From: an uncultured Colwellia sp.
GTDB taxonomy: Bacteria; Pseudomonadota; Gammaproteobacteria; Enterobacterales; Alteromonadaceae
Assembly (NCBI GenBank): GCA_913020705.1
Contig: CAJWBY010000097.1
Location: forward strand, 1-17,114
DNA: 17,114 nucleotides
Direction: 5' to 3'
Under the pieces are notes generated by a model. That model was not told the DNA's origin. It ran no database searches and was given only the letters and a program-made list of their open reading frames with translations. Made by a program: the position numbers and the translations under genes. Shown here piece after piece: positions 8,485 to 16,650 of the stretch; positions within the stretch are counted from its first letter, which is position 1, and every line of letters begins with the position of its first letter.

Positions 8485-9624
8485 ATGAAAGTGCTAATCG
8501 TTGATAATACTGACCAATCACTATTGGCACTTAAAAAAGCGTTTTATGATGGCCCTTGTCAAACCGCTTATGTAGACAATGGTAAACATGCTTTAAAAGC
8601 CCTAAGCCAGCATAGATTTGACGTTATTATTAGCGTATTAAATTTAGGAAAGATCAGTGGTTTAGAGATACTAAAAGCGATATCTCTCAAATATCCTTCT
8701 ATGATCAGACTAGCGATTACTAATGACATTGAGTCTGAAAATAGCCTTAATGCTCAAGCTAGAAACATTAGCCATAATACTTTTGCTTTCCCACTTAATA
8801 TTGGCAATATACATCAGACCATCTCTGCTCTTGCTGATAATAATAAAGCGATTACTAAAGATCATATTATTAAAGCGGTAGCCAAAGTAAAAACGTTACC
8901 TAGCCCACCAAAAGTTTATTTGCAGCTAAACGCAATTATAGAAGATAGTAATACAGACTCCGTAAAGATATCAGAGATAATTTCTCAAGATCCTGCATTA
9001 GCAGCTAAAGTACTTCAGTTTTCTAACAGTTCTTTTATGAACCAAGGAAAGCCGATTAACAATATTACTGAAGCAATAACTCGTATGGGGCTCGAAACCT
9101 TATGTTGCATAGTAATGACTGCTGAGTTATTTTCTTATGAGCCTGACATTCCTGATTTTTCATTAATCAAAGAACAATTACATTGTTTATCAACTGCGCG
9201 TTTTGCTGCATCTATGGTAAAAGCAGAGCTAAAGCGAGATACGTTACTTGCAGGATTATTGCATGATATCGGCAAAGTTGTTTTATTCGAAATGGATGCT
9301 AAATTAACCCATAAATACTTTCAGTACAGAGTAAATAATGCTAACAACAATGTATTAGAAAACAAAGTATTTGGCACTGATCACAATCATGTTGGAGGAT
9401 ATCTTCTACACATGTGGAGCTTTTCTTATCATCTAATCGAGGCTGTGGTTATGCATCATCGCCCTGAAAAGTTACTTAAGAAGTCCTTTGGTATTGCCCA
9501 AGCAGTGTATCTAGCTGATGTCTTGCTTAGAGACCAAAAGCCGGATGACAAATTTATAGAACACTTCAAATTAGAGAATGTGCTTGAAGCCTTAGAAAAA
9601 AGAGCCGCTAAGCTGAGACAGTGA
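8485..9624 (+). CDS. HDOD-domain protein with a degenerate response-regulator receiver
   Basis: 379 residues in two parts. Residues 1-120 have the receiver fold pattern (MKVLIVDN, then FDVIISVLNLGKISGLEIL), but the phospho-acceptor aspartate is replaced by Val51. The acidic pair is reduced to Asp7-Asn8, and the conserved Lys before Pro is Phe102. It is thus a pseudo-receiver that cannot be phosphorylated in the usual way. Residues about 130-330 form an HDOD domain: LPSPPKVYLQL, the DPALAAKVLQFSNS segment, LLAGLLHDIGKVVLFE (HD dyad 260-261) and VMHHRP. HDOD proteins often act in bacterial signalling, but a specific role or partner is not visible. AGGAAG precedes the ATG. It ends 15 bases before yjjV, so the two are probably one operon. 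Confidence 0.9.
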   Translation: MKVLIVDNTDQSLLALKKAFYDGPCQTAYVDNGKHALKALSQHRFDVIISVLNLGKISGLEILKAISLKYPSMIRLAITNDIESENSLNAQARNISHNTFAFPLNIGNIHQTISALADNNKAITKDHIIKAVAKVKTLPSPPKVYLQLNAIIEDSNTDSVKISEIISQDPALAAKVLQFSNSSFMNQGKPINNITEAITRMGLETLCCIVMTAELFSYEPDIPDFSLIKEQLHCLSTARFAASMVKAELKRDTLLAGLLHDIGKVVLFEMDAKLTHKYFQYRVNNANNNVLENKVFGTDHNHVGGYLLHMWSFSYHLIEAVVMHHRPEKLLKKSFGIAQAVYLADVLLRDQKPDDKFIEHFKLENVLEALEKRAAKLRQ

Positions 9625-9639
9625 TAGGAAAATTATTTC

Positions 9640-10458
9640 ATGAAATTTACGGATAGTCACTGCCACCTAGATTTCAAAGAATTTACCTTAGATAAATATT
9701 CTTCTCCTTTATCAATACTCAAGCAGTGCGCTGAAAAAGACATTCATAAAATTATTGTTCCCGCTATTAAACCTGATAATTGGGACGATGTTTTAGCATT
9801 ATCAATTAATAATAAAAAATCCCAAAAAAGTGGCTGTAAAGTTTATGCTGCTTTAGGTATTCATCCTTGGTTTTTATCAGGCTTACAGCTAGAACACCTC
9901 GACAATTTAGCGCAGAGAGTCTCAAAAAACAAAGCAAATATTGTTGCCATTGGTGAAACGGGACTTGATGGTGTTATCGCAATACAACAAGACAATATGA
10001 TCCAACAGTATCTATTTTTCGAATTCCAACTTCACCTTGCTCAGCAGCATAAACTTCCGGTTATTGTTCATCATCGCCGAACGCATAATGAGACGATAAC
10101 CCTTTTGAAAAAGATAAGTGTTGAACGAGGTGGAATTATTCATGCTTTTTCGGGGAGTTATCAGCAAGCATGTCAATATATAGATTTAGGCTTCAAATTA
10201 GGTATTGGAGGTACAATCACTTACCCAAGAGCAGAAAAGACAATTAAGGCAATTAAACGTTTACCATTAAGCAGTTTAGTATTAGAAACGGATGCGCCTT
10301 CAATGCCACTTTATGGATTTCAAGGAGAAAGTAACTCTCCACTTCGTATCATAGATGTGTTTAAAAAGCTGGTTGAGTTACGTGAAGAAAGTGATGAAGA
10401 AATAGCAGAAAAAATTGAACAGAACATTTTGGATGTTTTTCAGTTTAACCATGACTAA
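9640..10458 (+). CDS. yjjV: TatD-family metal-dependent hydrolase YjjV
   Basis: TIM-barrel metal-dependent hydrolase of the TatD family. Relatives act as DNA exonucleases or phosphoesterases, and the true YjjV substrate is uncertain. It has 272 residues, close to E. coli YjjV. Expected metal ligands are all present: His7 and His9 (DSHCHLDF), Glu106 (AIGETGLD), His144 (VIVHHRRTH), His168 (IIHAFSGS) and Asp218 (LETDAPSMPLYGFQG). The GGTITYPRAEKT segment and the final LETDAP...GFQG block match YjjV better than TatD or YcfH as I remember them. The ATG follows AGGAAA and lies 15 bases after the HDOD gene. The 3' end nearly touches the convergent ytjB-like gene (10-base gap), leaving little room for a terminator. 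Confidence 0.93.
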   Translation: MKFTDSHCHLDFKEFTLDKYSSPLSILKQCAEKDIHKIIVPAIKPDNWDDVLALSINNKKSQKSGCKVYAALGIHPWFLSGLQLEHLDNLAQRVSKNKANIVAIGETGLDGVIAIQQDNMIQQYLFFEFQLHLAQQHKLPVIVHHRRTHNETITLLKKISVERGGIIHAFSGSYQQACQYIDLGFKLGIGGTITYPRAEKTIKAIKRLPLSSLVLETDAPSMPLYGFQGESNSPLRIIDVFKKLVELREESDEEIAEKIEQNILDVFQFNHD

Positions 10459-10468
10459 ACGAGATCCA

Positions 10469-11098
10469 TTAAACTTTATTATCTGTATCACCTAATCGAA
10501 ATCCCTGACGACTAAAACGATTTAAACCACGAGTAAGAAGAAAGCCAACAACACCTGCGATAATCATCATTAATCTTAACAACGTAAACTGTTCGTCATT
10601 ATTTTTTAGTAATTTAGAGGTTAAATAATGCTTATCTAGCGTTAAACGTACATATCCTACTAATACCTCTTTACGTACTTCACTGACGAAAGGGACTGAA
10701 TATCGGCTTTTATCTAATTTATTATCAAATATACCAAATAGTGCTTTTATACTTTTAGCATTTTGACTACTGATAATTAATTGTCCAGAAACATCGTAAA
10801 GATGAATTTCCTGCACTACATCAACTTTTTCTAACTCGTCAACATAGCTTTGTAATATCTGTCGGCTTTCTTTAGTTTTAACTTCAGGGGTCAAAACCGA
10901 TAAACCAGCAGACGCTTGTTGCAAGTACTGATGACCTACATCATAAAATTGCTGCTCAATACTTTGTTTATTTTGCGTTTGGCTATATATCCATAAATTC
11001 ATCAATATTACGATAAAAGCAATCGCTATAACTAATTGCATTATTTTATTATAAATAGGTGATAATTTAGGGTATAAAGGCTGTGCTATTTGAGTCAT
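10469..11098 (-). CDS. ytjB: AhpA/YtjB-family membrane protein (formerly Smp)
   Basis: Inner-membrane protein of unknown function. About 209 residues from the preferred ATG at 11098. A TTG six bases further up (11104) is in frame but less likely, and neither has a clear ribosome site. An N-terminal membrane helix (near MQLVIAIAFIVILMNLWIY) leads to a periplasmic domain of about 110-120 residues (including EIHLYDVSGQLIISS, which resembles a sensor-type fold). A second helix near the C-terminus (LLRLMMIIAGVVGFLL) follows. It is divergent from serB, as in E. coli where smp/ytjB lies next to serB. That shared gene order, plus the topology, supports the assignment more than any single motif. Confidence 0.85.
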   Translation of the reverse strand: MTQIAQPLYPKLSPIYNKIMQLVIAIAFIVILMNLWIYSQTQNKQSIEQQFYDVGHQYLQQASAGLSVLTPEVKTKESRQILQSYVDELEKVDVVQEIHLYDVSGQLIISSQNAKSIKALFGIFDNKLDKSRYSVPFVSEVRKEVLVGYVRLTLDKHYLTSKLLKNNDEQFTLLRLMMIIAGVVGFLLTRGLNRFSRQGFRLGDTDNKV

Positions 11099-11102
11099 AA
11101 GC

Positions 11103-11116
11103 AATACAAATGTATT
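11103..11116. other. Short palindrome in the ytjB-serB divergent region
   Basis: AATACA-AA-TGTATT is a perfect 6+6 inverted repeat four bases upstream of the ytjB ATG. It could be an operator or part of a promoter, but such AT-rich palindromes arise easily by chance. TATACT at 11140-11145 is a possible serB -10 without a clear -35. Confidence 0.25.
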
Positions 11117-11203
11117 AATTTTATCTTTACGTTCATTCTTATACTATAGCATTATTAATTTTAAATAATCGCTAAAACTATAATTCACATAAAAGGCTTC
11201 ACC

Positions 11204-12262
11204 GTGTCAATTGCTATTCAACGTTTCCCTCTTGCGCATATACAGCAACTTACTCTTGCTGAGTTTATTTCTTCAACGCATTCAGATAAATACTTGCCTT
11301 GTATTACTTCTTTTAAGAATGACGTTTGGCAGGTTGGTGAACGCTTAATAGTCAAAGAAAGCGATAAAGACAGCTTATATGAAGAAATAAATGCCCCATC
11401 TACTCTCGAGTTAGTCGTATTTTGTGACTTATCAGTTGGTACGCTTAGCAAATTACTCATCCATTGTGGCTTAACACTTATAGCGTTGAATGCTATTAAC
11501 GATCGTAATAATCTTATTAGCTATCGTTTTATGGTTGATTGTAAGCAGTTAAAAATTGCACGAGAAAACTTAGTAAGCTTTACGCTTAGTAATAAAATAG
11601 AAGCGGCTCTAATTGAAAATGCTCCTCAGTTATCTCTACCAGGTATTTTAGTGATGGACATGGACTCAACAACCATTGAAATTGAATGTATTGATGAAAT
11701 TGCTGTATTGGCAGGTGTTGGTGAAGAAGTAGCGGCAGTTACGGAACAAGCAATGTTAGGCGAACTAGACTTCGCACAAAGTTTACATCAGAGAGTAGCA
11801 ACGTTGGCAGGTTCCTCTGAAGGCATATTAGTTGAAGTGGCTCAAGATATTCCACTCATGGATGGACTAGAGACACTTATTAAAGCCTTAAAAGTACATG
11901 GTTGGAAGATTGCTATTGCTTCTGGTGGTTTTAGTTATTTTGCGGATCATTTAAAAGACTTATTAGCGCTTGATGCTGCCCACGCAAATACCTTAGAAAT
12001 TATTGACGGTAAGTTAACGGGTAAAGTTTTAGGCGATGTTGTTGATGCGCAGGCTAAAGCAGACACATTATTGTATTTACAAAATAAATATAATTTACCT
12101 AAAGAGCAAACGGTAGCGATGGGAGATGGAGCAAACGATTTAGTAATGATGGCCGCAGCACACTTGGGTGTTGCATTCCACGCTAAACCACTGGTATTAG
12201 CAAAAGCAGACAGTGCTATTAGTACAAGTGGTCTTGATTGTCTTTTACATTGGTTAGCTTAA
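11204..12262 (+). CDS. serB: Phosphoserine phosphatase
   Basis: HAD-family enzyme for the last step of serine synthesis: it removes phosphate from L-phosphoserine in the cytoplasm. It has 352 residues, longer than E. coli SerB (322), with the extra length in the N-terminal domain (about 1-140), whose fold I cannot name from sequence. HAD motif I is DMDSTTIE with nucleophile Asp152 and acid Asp154. The SGG segment (240-242) is motif II, Lys285 is motif III, and GDGANDL (307-313) carries motif IV aspartates. The start is GTG at 11204, with AAAGG about eight bases upstream. It converges on the PilZ gene with only a 15-base gap. Confidence 0.96.
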   Translation: MSIAIQRFPLAHIQQLTLAEFISSTHSDKYLPCITSFKNDVWQVGERLIVKESDKDSLYEEINAPSTLELVVFCDLSVGTLSKLLIHCGLTLIALNAINDRNNLISYRFMVDCKQLKIARENLVSFTLSNKIEAALIENAPQLSLPGILVMDMDSTTIEIECIDEIAVLAGVGEEVAAVTEQAMLGELDFAQSLHQRVATLAGSSEGILVEVAQDIPLMDGLETLIKALKVHGWKIAIASGGFSYFADHLKDLLALDAAHANTLEIIDGKLTGKVLGDVVDAQAKADTLLYLQNKYNLPKEQTVAMGDGANDLVMMAAAHLGVAFHAKPLVLAKADSAISTSGLDCLLHWLA

Positions 12263-12277
12263 AATAATTTCAGTAGG

Positions 12278-14728
12278 TTATACTAACAACTCATGACGTA
12301 TTAAAGTTTCTTGGGTGATATCAAGTAATTGAATCACTCCGCAGACACTCCAAATGTCTTGCTCTATTTGTTTACCACGATGAATTGCATAAGAACTGAT
12401 ATAGCTTAATTCTGGATTTAAATGATCCATATCAGGATCATCAGTTCTAGATAGCTTTGCTTGTATACAGAAGAATAACCCGCGATTTAACGCCCTTGAT
12501 ATAAACATTTTCTGCAACATCGGAGACTTCAATTCACTTGATGTCTTTGTTGTTATCGCTTGATCAATGATTTCATTATTTAAATCAACGGCAATATAGA
12601 GTGTTTCAGATATTGGGGCATCATCATCTTGCATCTTCTTTAATGAAGATGTCATCCCGTTAGTTGCTTGCAAATTATTCAGCAGAGGGTACAAGTTATA
12701 CAGCGATGGACTATCACTTAACTGCTTCATTACAGGTAACAACTTATTTTGTGCTATACCACAAACAAGTGATTCCAACTTATATCTACTACCGCTTGTT
12801 TGAACCATTAATGAAGGGATCTTTAAACTCCGGCTGTAAACATTTCGTAATGCTTTAGCAAGACCCGGTATCAACAATGCGTATTCATCAGGTGTTAATT
12901 TATCTCGATTTTTAGTAATTAACGCTTTAAAAAAAGATCTGCCCATATGTTGGTGTTTTTCTACATAAACCCGTAGATTCAGAACAGTTTTACTTTTATT
13001 AATGCGCATAAGTTCGTAAGGAAGCCCTTTCAAATCGAATGCAGAGGTAATTTTTTGTAAACCAGGAAAAGTTAAATAAACTACATCTCCTTTTTTGAGT
13101 ACCGAAGGCTTATCAAGTTCTAATTTCAAACCTAAAATTGAAAAGTCATGGGACTTTCCGCTACAGCGGATACCTTCGATTTCAAGTTCCACAGGGGTAA
13201 TGTATTTAAATCTTGCTTCTTGTCGTTGGTTTTTATAATTAATACCAACTTCATCCATTAGCAATGGAGATGTGAGCCTTTTATGACCAAAATTCTTCAA
13301 ACGGTTCGTTTCAATTTTATCAAATGGCAGTTGCTGATATTGTTCGACTTTATCTTCATCGGTAATGTCATTAGCGACAATAATACAAGGCAAGGTATAA
13401 AGCGTAGCAATAGCATCATTTGGAATGGGTAAATTAAGGTATTGATTCTTTTTAGTTAACGTATTCGATAAAGTTAGAGGTGAATGAGCTTTGTTAACAT
13501 CTACATCTATTATCGACAATTGTGTAATTGCAAAGCTCGATTTAGATGCCGCAAAACCTAAAAATTCTTTTTTAAAGTCGCTGTCATCATTTAATTGTTG
13601 AACATCTGCCGTGTAAAAAAAACTTTTTCCCTGACTTTTATGGATAAAACTATAAACAATTAAGGACTTTCCTAATGCGTGAGCTTTTTTTATTCTGAGA
13701 ATACGTTCAGGTGTTACTAGGCAATAAAGCGTAGAGTGTCTATTTTCATCTTGCCAATATTGATATATCGGTTGATTGTTGTGGCAAGTGAGCGCATACC
13801 TCGGCAAAACGTTGCCTTTACTATCTTCTACAAATATAGGCAGCTCATTAGATTTAGGTAATGAATATTGTTCAAAGTTGCGAGATTGAATAGCATTAAT
13901 TGTATTATCTAAATTAATTTTATAACGGCGTTTATTCCCTTGAATAAATCCTTGTAAAAATGTTTGAAAACCGTCGATCGATTTTTCATTAGGATATACT
14001 CTCTGACACCCTATTAGTTGAACTCTATCAACTTTTTGAATGTTTCTGACTTCAAATTCAAAACTATTTTCTTTACCGAATTGAAATTCATCTTCTAAGC
14101 CACGAAATCGAACTTTAATAAACTGCCCGACTGAAACCTTATTGGAATAATTAAATCTGAATCGACAACCTTCAACACTGATATCAGAACTGGTACATTC
14201 ATATTCTTCATGATCATTTTCTAATCTTATAACCACAGAGATAGCGAAATTCATTCGCTCTTCTGAACGGTTGTAATAAGGGCCAAAAGTGTACAAACTT
14301 GCCGGATATTGAGTTTTTTCGAAAACTTTACCTGACTCTACAGGCGCAGGTTTTCCGATATTATTTTTTTCTTTTTGATAAATAACACGAAAATTATTTT
14401 CGGTATTCATTACCGCTTCATAAACACCAAAAGTATAACCTTGATAGAAACCTATATTGTCTTCATAGACTTTTATAGCGATGTCATCAAGATAATGACG
14501 CCTTCCATCATGTTCAAATGGTCGGCATTCGCCGTCGACATGTCCACGTAAATCAATTAAACGCGTGCAAACGGTAGCTAAACGTTTCAGCTCCATTTTC
14601 AGCAAAAAACGTTCTGTTTTTGGGACATGCTGAGTCATCGCAGAAAAATGGGTTTCAAAATCATTTTTTAAAACATTTCCACGAAATTGTTCAATTATTT
14701 TTTGGTACTTTGAAATATCTGTTGTCAT
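12278..14728 (-). CDS. Large PilZ-domain protein, probable cyclic-di-GMP effector
   Basis: An 816-residue soluble protein with no signal peptide or membrane helix. It carries two PilZ-like segments. The C-terminal one is canonical: RQEAR (502-506) fits RxxxR and DFSILG (528-533) fits the DxSxxG motif, followed by a beta-rich stretch. The first one (about 155-250) keeps DISVEG (182-187), but its upstream motif is RMNFA (158-162), lacking the second Arg, so it probably does not bind c-di-GMP in the standard way. Regions 1-150, 260-490 and 600-816 show no domain I recognise. By family knowledge it should respond to c-di-GMP, perhaps in motility or surface behaviour, but no partner gene is adjacent. 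ATG at 14728 has only a weak ribosome site. It is transcribed alone. Confidence 0.85.
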   Translation of the reverse strand: MTTDISKYQKIIEQFRGNVLKNDFETHFSAMTQHVPKTERFLLKMELKRLATVCTRLIDLRGHVDGECRPFEHDGRRHYLDDIAIKVYEDNIGFYQGYTFGVYEAVMNTENNFRVIYQKEKNNIGKPAPVESGKVFEKTQYPASLYTFGPYYNRSEERMNFAISVVIRLENDHEEYECTSSDISVEGCRFRFNYSNKVSVGQFIKVRFRGLEDEFQFGKENSFEFEVRNIQKVDRVQLIGCQRVYPNEKSIDGFQTFLQGFIQGNKRRYKINLDNTINAIQSRNFEQYSLPKSNELPIFVEDSKGNVLPRYALTCHNNQPIYQYWQDENRHSTLYCLVTPERILRIKKAHALGKSLIVYSFIHKSQGKSFFYTADVQQLNDDSDFKKEFLGFAASKSSFAITQLSIIDVDVNKAHSPLTLSNTLTKKNQYLNLPIPNDAIATLYTLPCIIVANDITDEDKVEQYQQLPFDKIETNRLKNFGHKRLTSPLLMDEVGINYKNQRQEARFKYITPVELEIEGIRCSGKSHDFSILGLKLELDKPSVLKKGDVVYLTFPGLQKITSAFDLKGLPYELMRINKSKTVLNLRVYVEKHQHMGRSFFKALITKNRDKLTPDEYALLIPGLAKALRNVYSRSLKIPSLMVQTSGSRYKLESLVCGIAQNKLLPVMKQLSDSPSLYNLYPLLNNLQATNGMTSSLKKMQDDDAPISETLYIAVDLNNEIIDQAITTKTSSELKSPMLQKMFISRALNRGLFFCIQAKLSRTDDPDMDHLNPELSYISSYAIHRGKQIEQDIWSVCGVIQLLDITQETLIRHELLV

Positions 14729-14756
14729 TTCTACTTTTAGTTCTTTGAAGTAACAC

Positions 14757-14789
14757 TTAATTATTTACAGTTAAATAAAAGTGATTCAT
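14757..14789 (-). CDS. Possible 10-codon upstream ORF before the PilZ gene
   Basis: ATG at 14789 is preceded by TAAGGAAAG, a much better ribosome site than that of the PilZ gene itself. It encodes MNHFYLTVNN, and the stop lies 28 bases before the PilZ ATG. With a start of transcription near 14807 it would be in the leader. It could modulate translation of the PilZ gene, or be chance. Confidence 0.3.
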   Translation of the reverse strand: MNHFYLTVNN

Positions 14790-14887
14790 ATCCACTTTCC
14801 TTAAAGTAAATCTACTATAAATTAACTTGTAATAATATGACATCGTTAAAGATAATCATAATAACAGTTGAAACTATTAGGCTATCT

Positions 14888-14903
14888 ATATACTTAAGTA
14901 TAT
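14888..14903. other. 16-base perfect palindrome
   Basis: ATATACTTAAGTATAT reads the same on both strands. It lies about 160 bases upstream of the PilZ start and 300 bases after nqrM. A dimeric regulator could bind it, but in such AT-rich DNA a chance palindrome of this size is possible. Confidence 0.3.
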
Positions 14904-15140
14904 TTCAAATAATAAAGCAATATTTATGCCCAGATAAAGTAACTAAATCAAGTTAGTTATGTAATTAATGGATTAGTTTAATATATCAATAGACCAGATA
15001 AATTCCGCACCTATAAGCATCACTCAGAGCAGGATTAGTCCCAATTGATATTTTCACTAAAAATTGACGGTACAAAAATGATTGAAGAGGAAGTTCGATG
15101 AAATGTTTGAGGGTATTTAATTTACATCTAAGGCTTTTAT

Positions 15141-15169
15141 AAAACTAAAAGCGATAATTTCTTATCGCT
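15141..15169 (-). terminator. Rho-independent terminator after nqrM
   Basis: On the minus strand the hairpin AGCGATAA-GAAA-TTATCGCT has a perfect 8-base stem and a GAAA tetraloop, followed by TTTAGTTTT. It begins about 24 bases after the nqrM stop, so it closes the apbE-nqrM unit. Confidence 0.8.
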
Positions 15170-15192
15170 ATTTAATAACGGTATCTACAGAA

Positions 15193-15414
15193 TTAAATGA
15201 TTTTTATATCAATCATATTTTCTTTGTCTGCGGCAATGCGTTCACGTTCCAGACGCTTTTCACATGGATTATCACAATTGCATGATTTATCAATTCCTAC
15301 TGAAGCCAATCCGCCACAACTACCCGCTAAACTTTTTTGTTGAAAAATATATCCTACAGCCATACCTGCCGATATAACGAGAAAAAAACCCAAGGTGATC
15401 ATAAAAATCATCAT
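15193..15414 (-). CDS. nqrM: NqrM, maturation factor for the Na+-translocating NADH:quinone reductase
   Basis: Small membrane protein (73 residues) needed for correct assembly of Na+-NQR, thought to help supply iron for the Cys-ligated centre between NqrD and NqrE. An N-terminal membrane helix (about residues 4-24) is followed by SLAGSCGGLASVG and the Cys-rich CNCDNPCEK. Cys33, Cys45, Cys47 and Cys51 match the conserved cysteines of the family (formerly DUF539). The C-terminal tail after residue 55 is charged. ATG at 15414 follows AGCAGG with eight-base spacing. The gene lies 63 bases after apbE, the same order (nqrF-apbE-nqrM) as in Vibrio, and a terminator follows. Confidence 0.95.
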   Translation of the reverse strand: MMIFMITLGFFLVISAGMAVGYIFQQKSLAGSCGGLASVGIDKSCNCDNPCEKRLERERIAADKENMIDIKII

Positions 15415-15477
15415 AAAATTAACCTGCTACTTTTTTGATAAATTTAAAATTTACAAACGCTAACTAGCCATTGCCAA

Positions 15478-16518
15478 TTACTTTAAATATTGCATGAATT
15501 TTACAGTGCTTTGCTCCACAAAGCCATGATCAGTTTTAATGATCATGTAAGCAGCTAATTCATTTTTTTCAGCGAAAGCTAACGCTTTATCTTCCCCCAT
15601 TAACATCATAGCAGTAGATAGACCATCTGCTGTCATTGACGATGGATGGATAACCGTTACAGAAACTAACTTATGATTGATTGGCTTTCCTGATTTTGGA
15701 TCTATAATATGTGAAAAACGTTGTCCATTAGCTTCAAAGTATTTTCGATAATCTCCTGAAGTTGCCAAAGCATTGTCTTTAGGGATAATGATTTGATGAA
15801 CCACTCGTTCTTCTGTCAGAGGTTTTTCTATAGCTACGTGCCAAAGTTCACCAGTATGTTTAAAGCCCTTTAACCGCATTTCTCCGCCTATTTCAACAAG
15901 GTAGTTATGCATTCCTTTACTTTCAAAGTACTCTGCGATTAGGTCTACAGCGTAACCTTTAGCAATAGTCGAAAGGTCAATATATAAATCGGGAATAGCC
16001 TTTGATAATTTATTGCCATCAAGGGTGAGATATTTCAAACCTGTACGTGCTTGAGCGGTTTGTAGTTCGATATCAGTGGGTACTTTCTCAGGACGGTATT
16101 CTGGTCCAAAGCCCCATAAGTTAATTAATGGGCCAATAGTAACATCTAATTTACCTTCACTTAAATTACCGAGACGAATCGATTCAGCAAGAACACGACG
16201 TAAGCCTTCTGATATTGTCACTTGACTGAGTGAAGTGGATTTATTAAAGCGTGTTAACTCAGAATTTGCTTCCCAATTAGACATATCTTGAAGGAGTTGC
16301 TGTAAAATTTCATCGATATCTTTATGGGTTTGTTGCTGATCGAATTTAGAGCCTAATAGGGTATCAGGCTTAATAATCACTTTTACATTATAAGAAACTG
16401 TTCCCATGGTCATGCCTTGAAATAGCACTTCATAGGGTCTATTAGCATCATTACTATCAGAACATGCCGATAGCACAATGAGCAGAGTAATCTGCAATAT
16501 TGCTTTAAATTTATTCAT
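15478..16518 (-). CDS. apbE: ApbE, FAD:protein FMN transferase (lipoprotein)
   Basis: Periplasmic, membrane-tethered flavin transferase. It uses FAD to attach FMN to a threonine of NqrB and NqrC. 346 residues from the preferred ATG at 16518. An in-frame TTG at 16530 would add four residues and spoil the compact signal. The lipoprotein signal MNKFKAILQITLLIVLSAC has Cys19 as the lipid site. Family landmarks: FQGMTMGT (33-40), DLSTIAKGYAVD (181-192), TSGDYRKYF (253-261), SHIIDPKSGKP (269-279) and TADGLSTA (296-303) with metal-binding Asp298 and Thr302. GAGAA lies about eight bases before the ATG. Separated from nqrF by a terminator and an inverted repeat, so it may have its own promoter or depend on read-through. 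Confidence 0.96.
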   Translation of the reverse strand: MNKFKAILQITLLIVLSACSDSNDANRPYEVLFQGMTMGTVSYNVKVIIKPDTLLGSKFDQQQTHKDIDEILQQLLQDMSNWEANSELTRFNKSTSLSQVTISEGLRRVLAESIRLGNLSEGKLDVTIGPLINLWGFGPEYRPEKVPTDIELQTAQARTGLKYLTLDGNKLSKAIPDLYIDLSTIAKGYAVDLIAEYFESKGMHNYLVEIGGEMRLKGFKHTGELWHVAIEKPLTEERVVHQIIIPKDNALATSGDYRKYFEANGQRFSHIIDPKSGKPINHKLVSVTVIHPSSMTADGLSTAMMLMGEDKALAFAEKNELAAYMIIKTDHGFVEQSTVKFMQYLK

Positions 16519-16531
16519 AAGGGTTCTCAAA

Positions 16532-16579
16532 TTATTATTTATATAAATAGGCTTACAAACCTTCTTATATAAATAATAA
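16532..16579. repeat. 15-base perfect inverted repeat upstream of apbE
   Basis: TTATTATTTATATAA (16532-16546) and TTATATAAATAATAA (16565-16579) are exact reverse complements around an 18-base loop. The left arm ends 13 bases before the apbE ATG, and the right arm overlaps the edge of the nqrF terminator. It may be an operator, an mRNA hairpin controlling apbE, or part of the terminator architecture. On the minus strand TTGTAA in the loop could be a poor -35. Confidence 0.5.
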
Positions 16580-16602
16580 AAGACGACAAATGTCGTCTTT
16601 TA
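16577..16602 (-). terminator. Rho-independent terminator after nqrF
   Basis: A 26-base near-perfect inverted repeat with arms TAAAAGACGACA and TGTCGTCTTTTA. On the minus strand the stem is followed by TTTTATTATTT, a U-rich tail. The symmetric A/T flanks could let it work in both directions. It lies about 140 bases after the nqrF stop and ends the nqr operon before apbE. Confidence 0.8.
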
Positions 16603-16650
16603 TTTGAAGCTTTCATTCATTAAGTAATTGTTTAATTTAAACGCTGAATA

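Larger units (their letters stand above)
14729..15192. other. AT-rich intergenic region between the PilZ gene and nqrM
   Basis: 464 bases with no convincing gene. On the minus strand a possible -10 TATAGT (14814-14819 on plus) would serve the PilZ gene, without a clear -35. The region also holds a 10-codon upstream reading frame, a 16-base palindrome, a small AACTAA/TTAGTT inverted repeat (14941-14958) and the nqrM terminator. A 14-codon plus-strand frame with a good GAGGAA site (15098-15142) runs into the terminator and is probably noise. Confidence 0.6.

Noticed and set aside
15098..15142. 14-codon plus-strand frame with a GAGGAA ribosome site
   Set aside because: Very short, no recognisable product, and it runs into the nqrM terminator from the opposite side.
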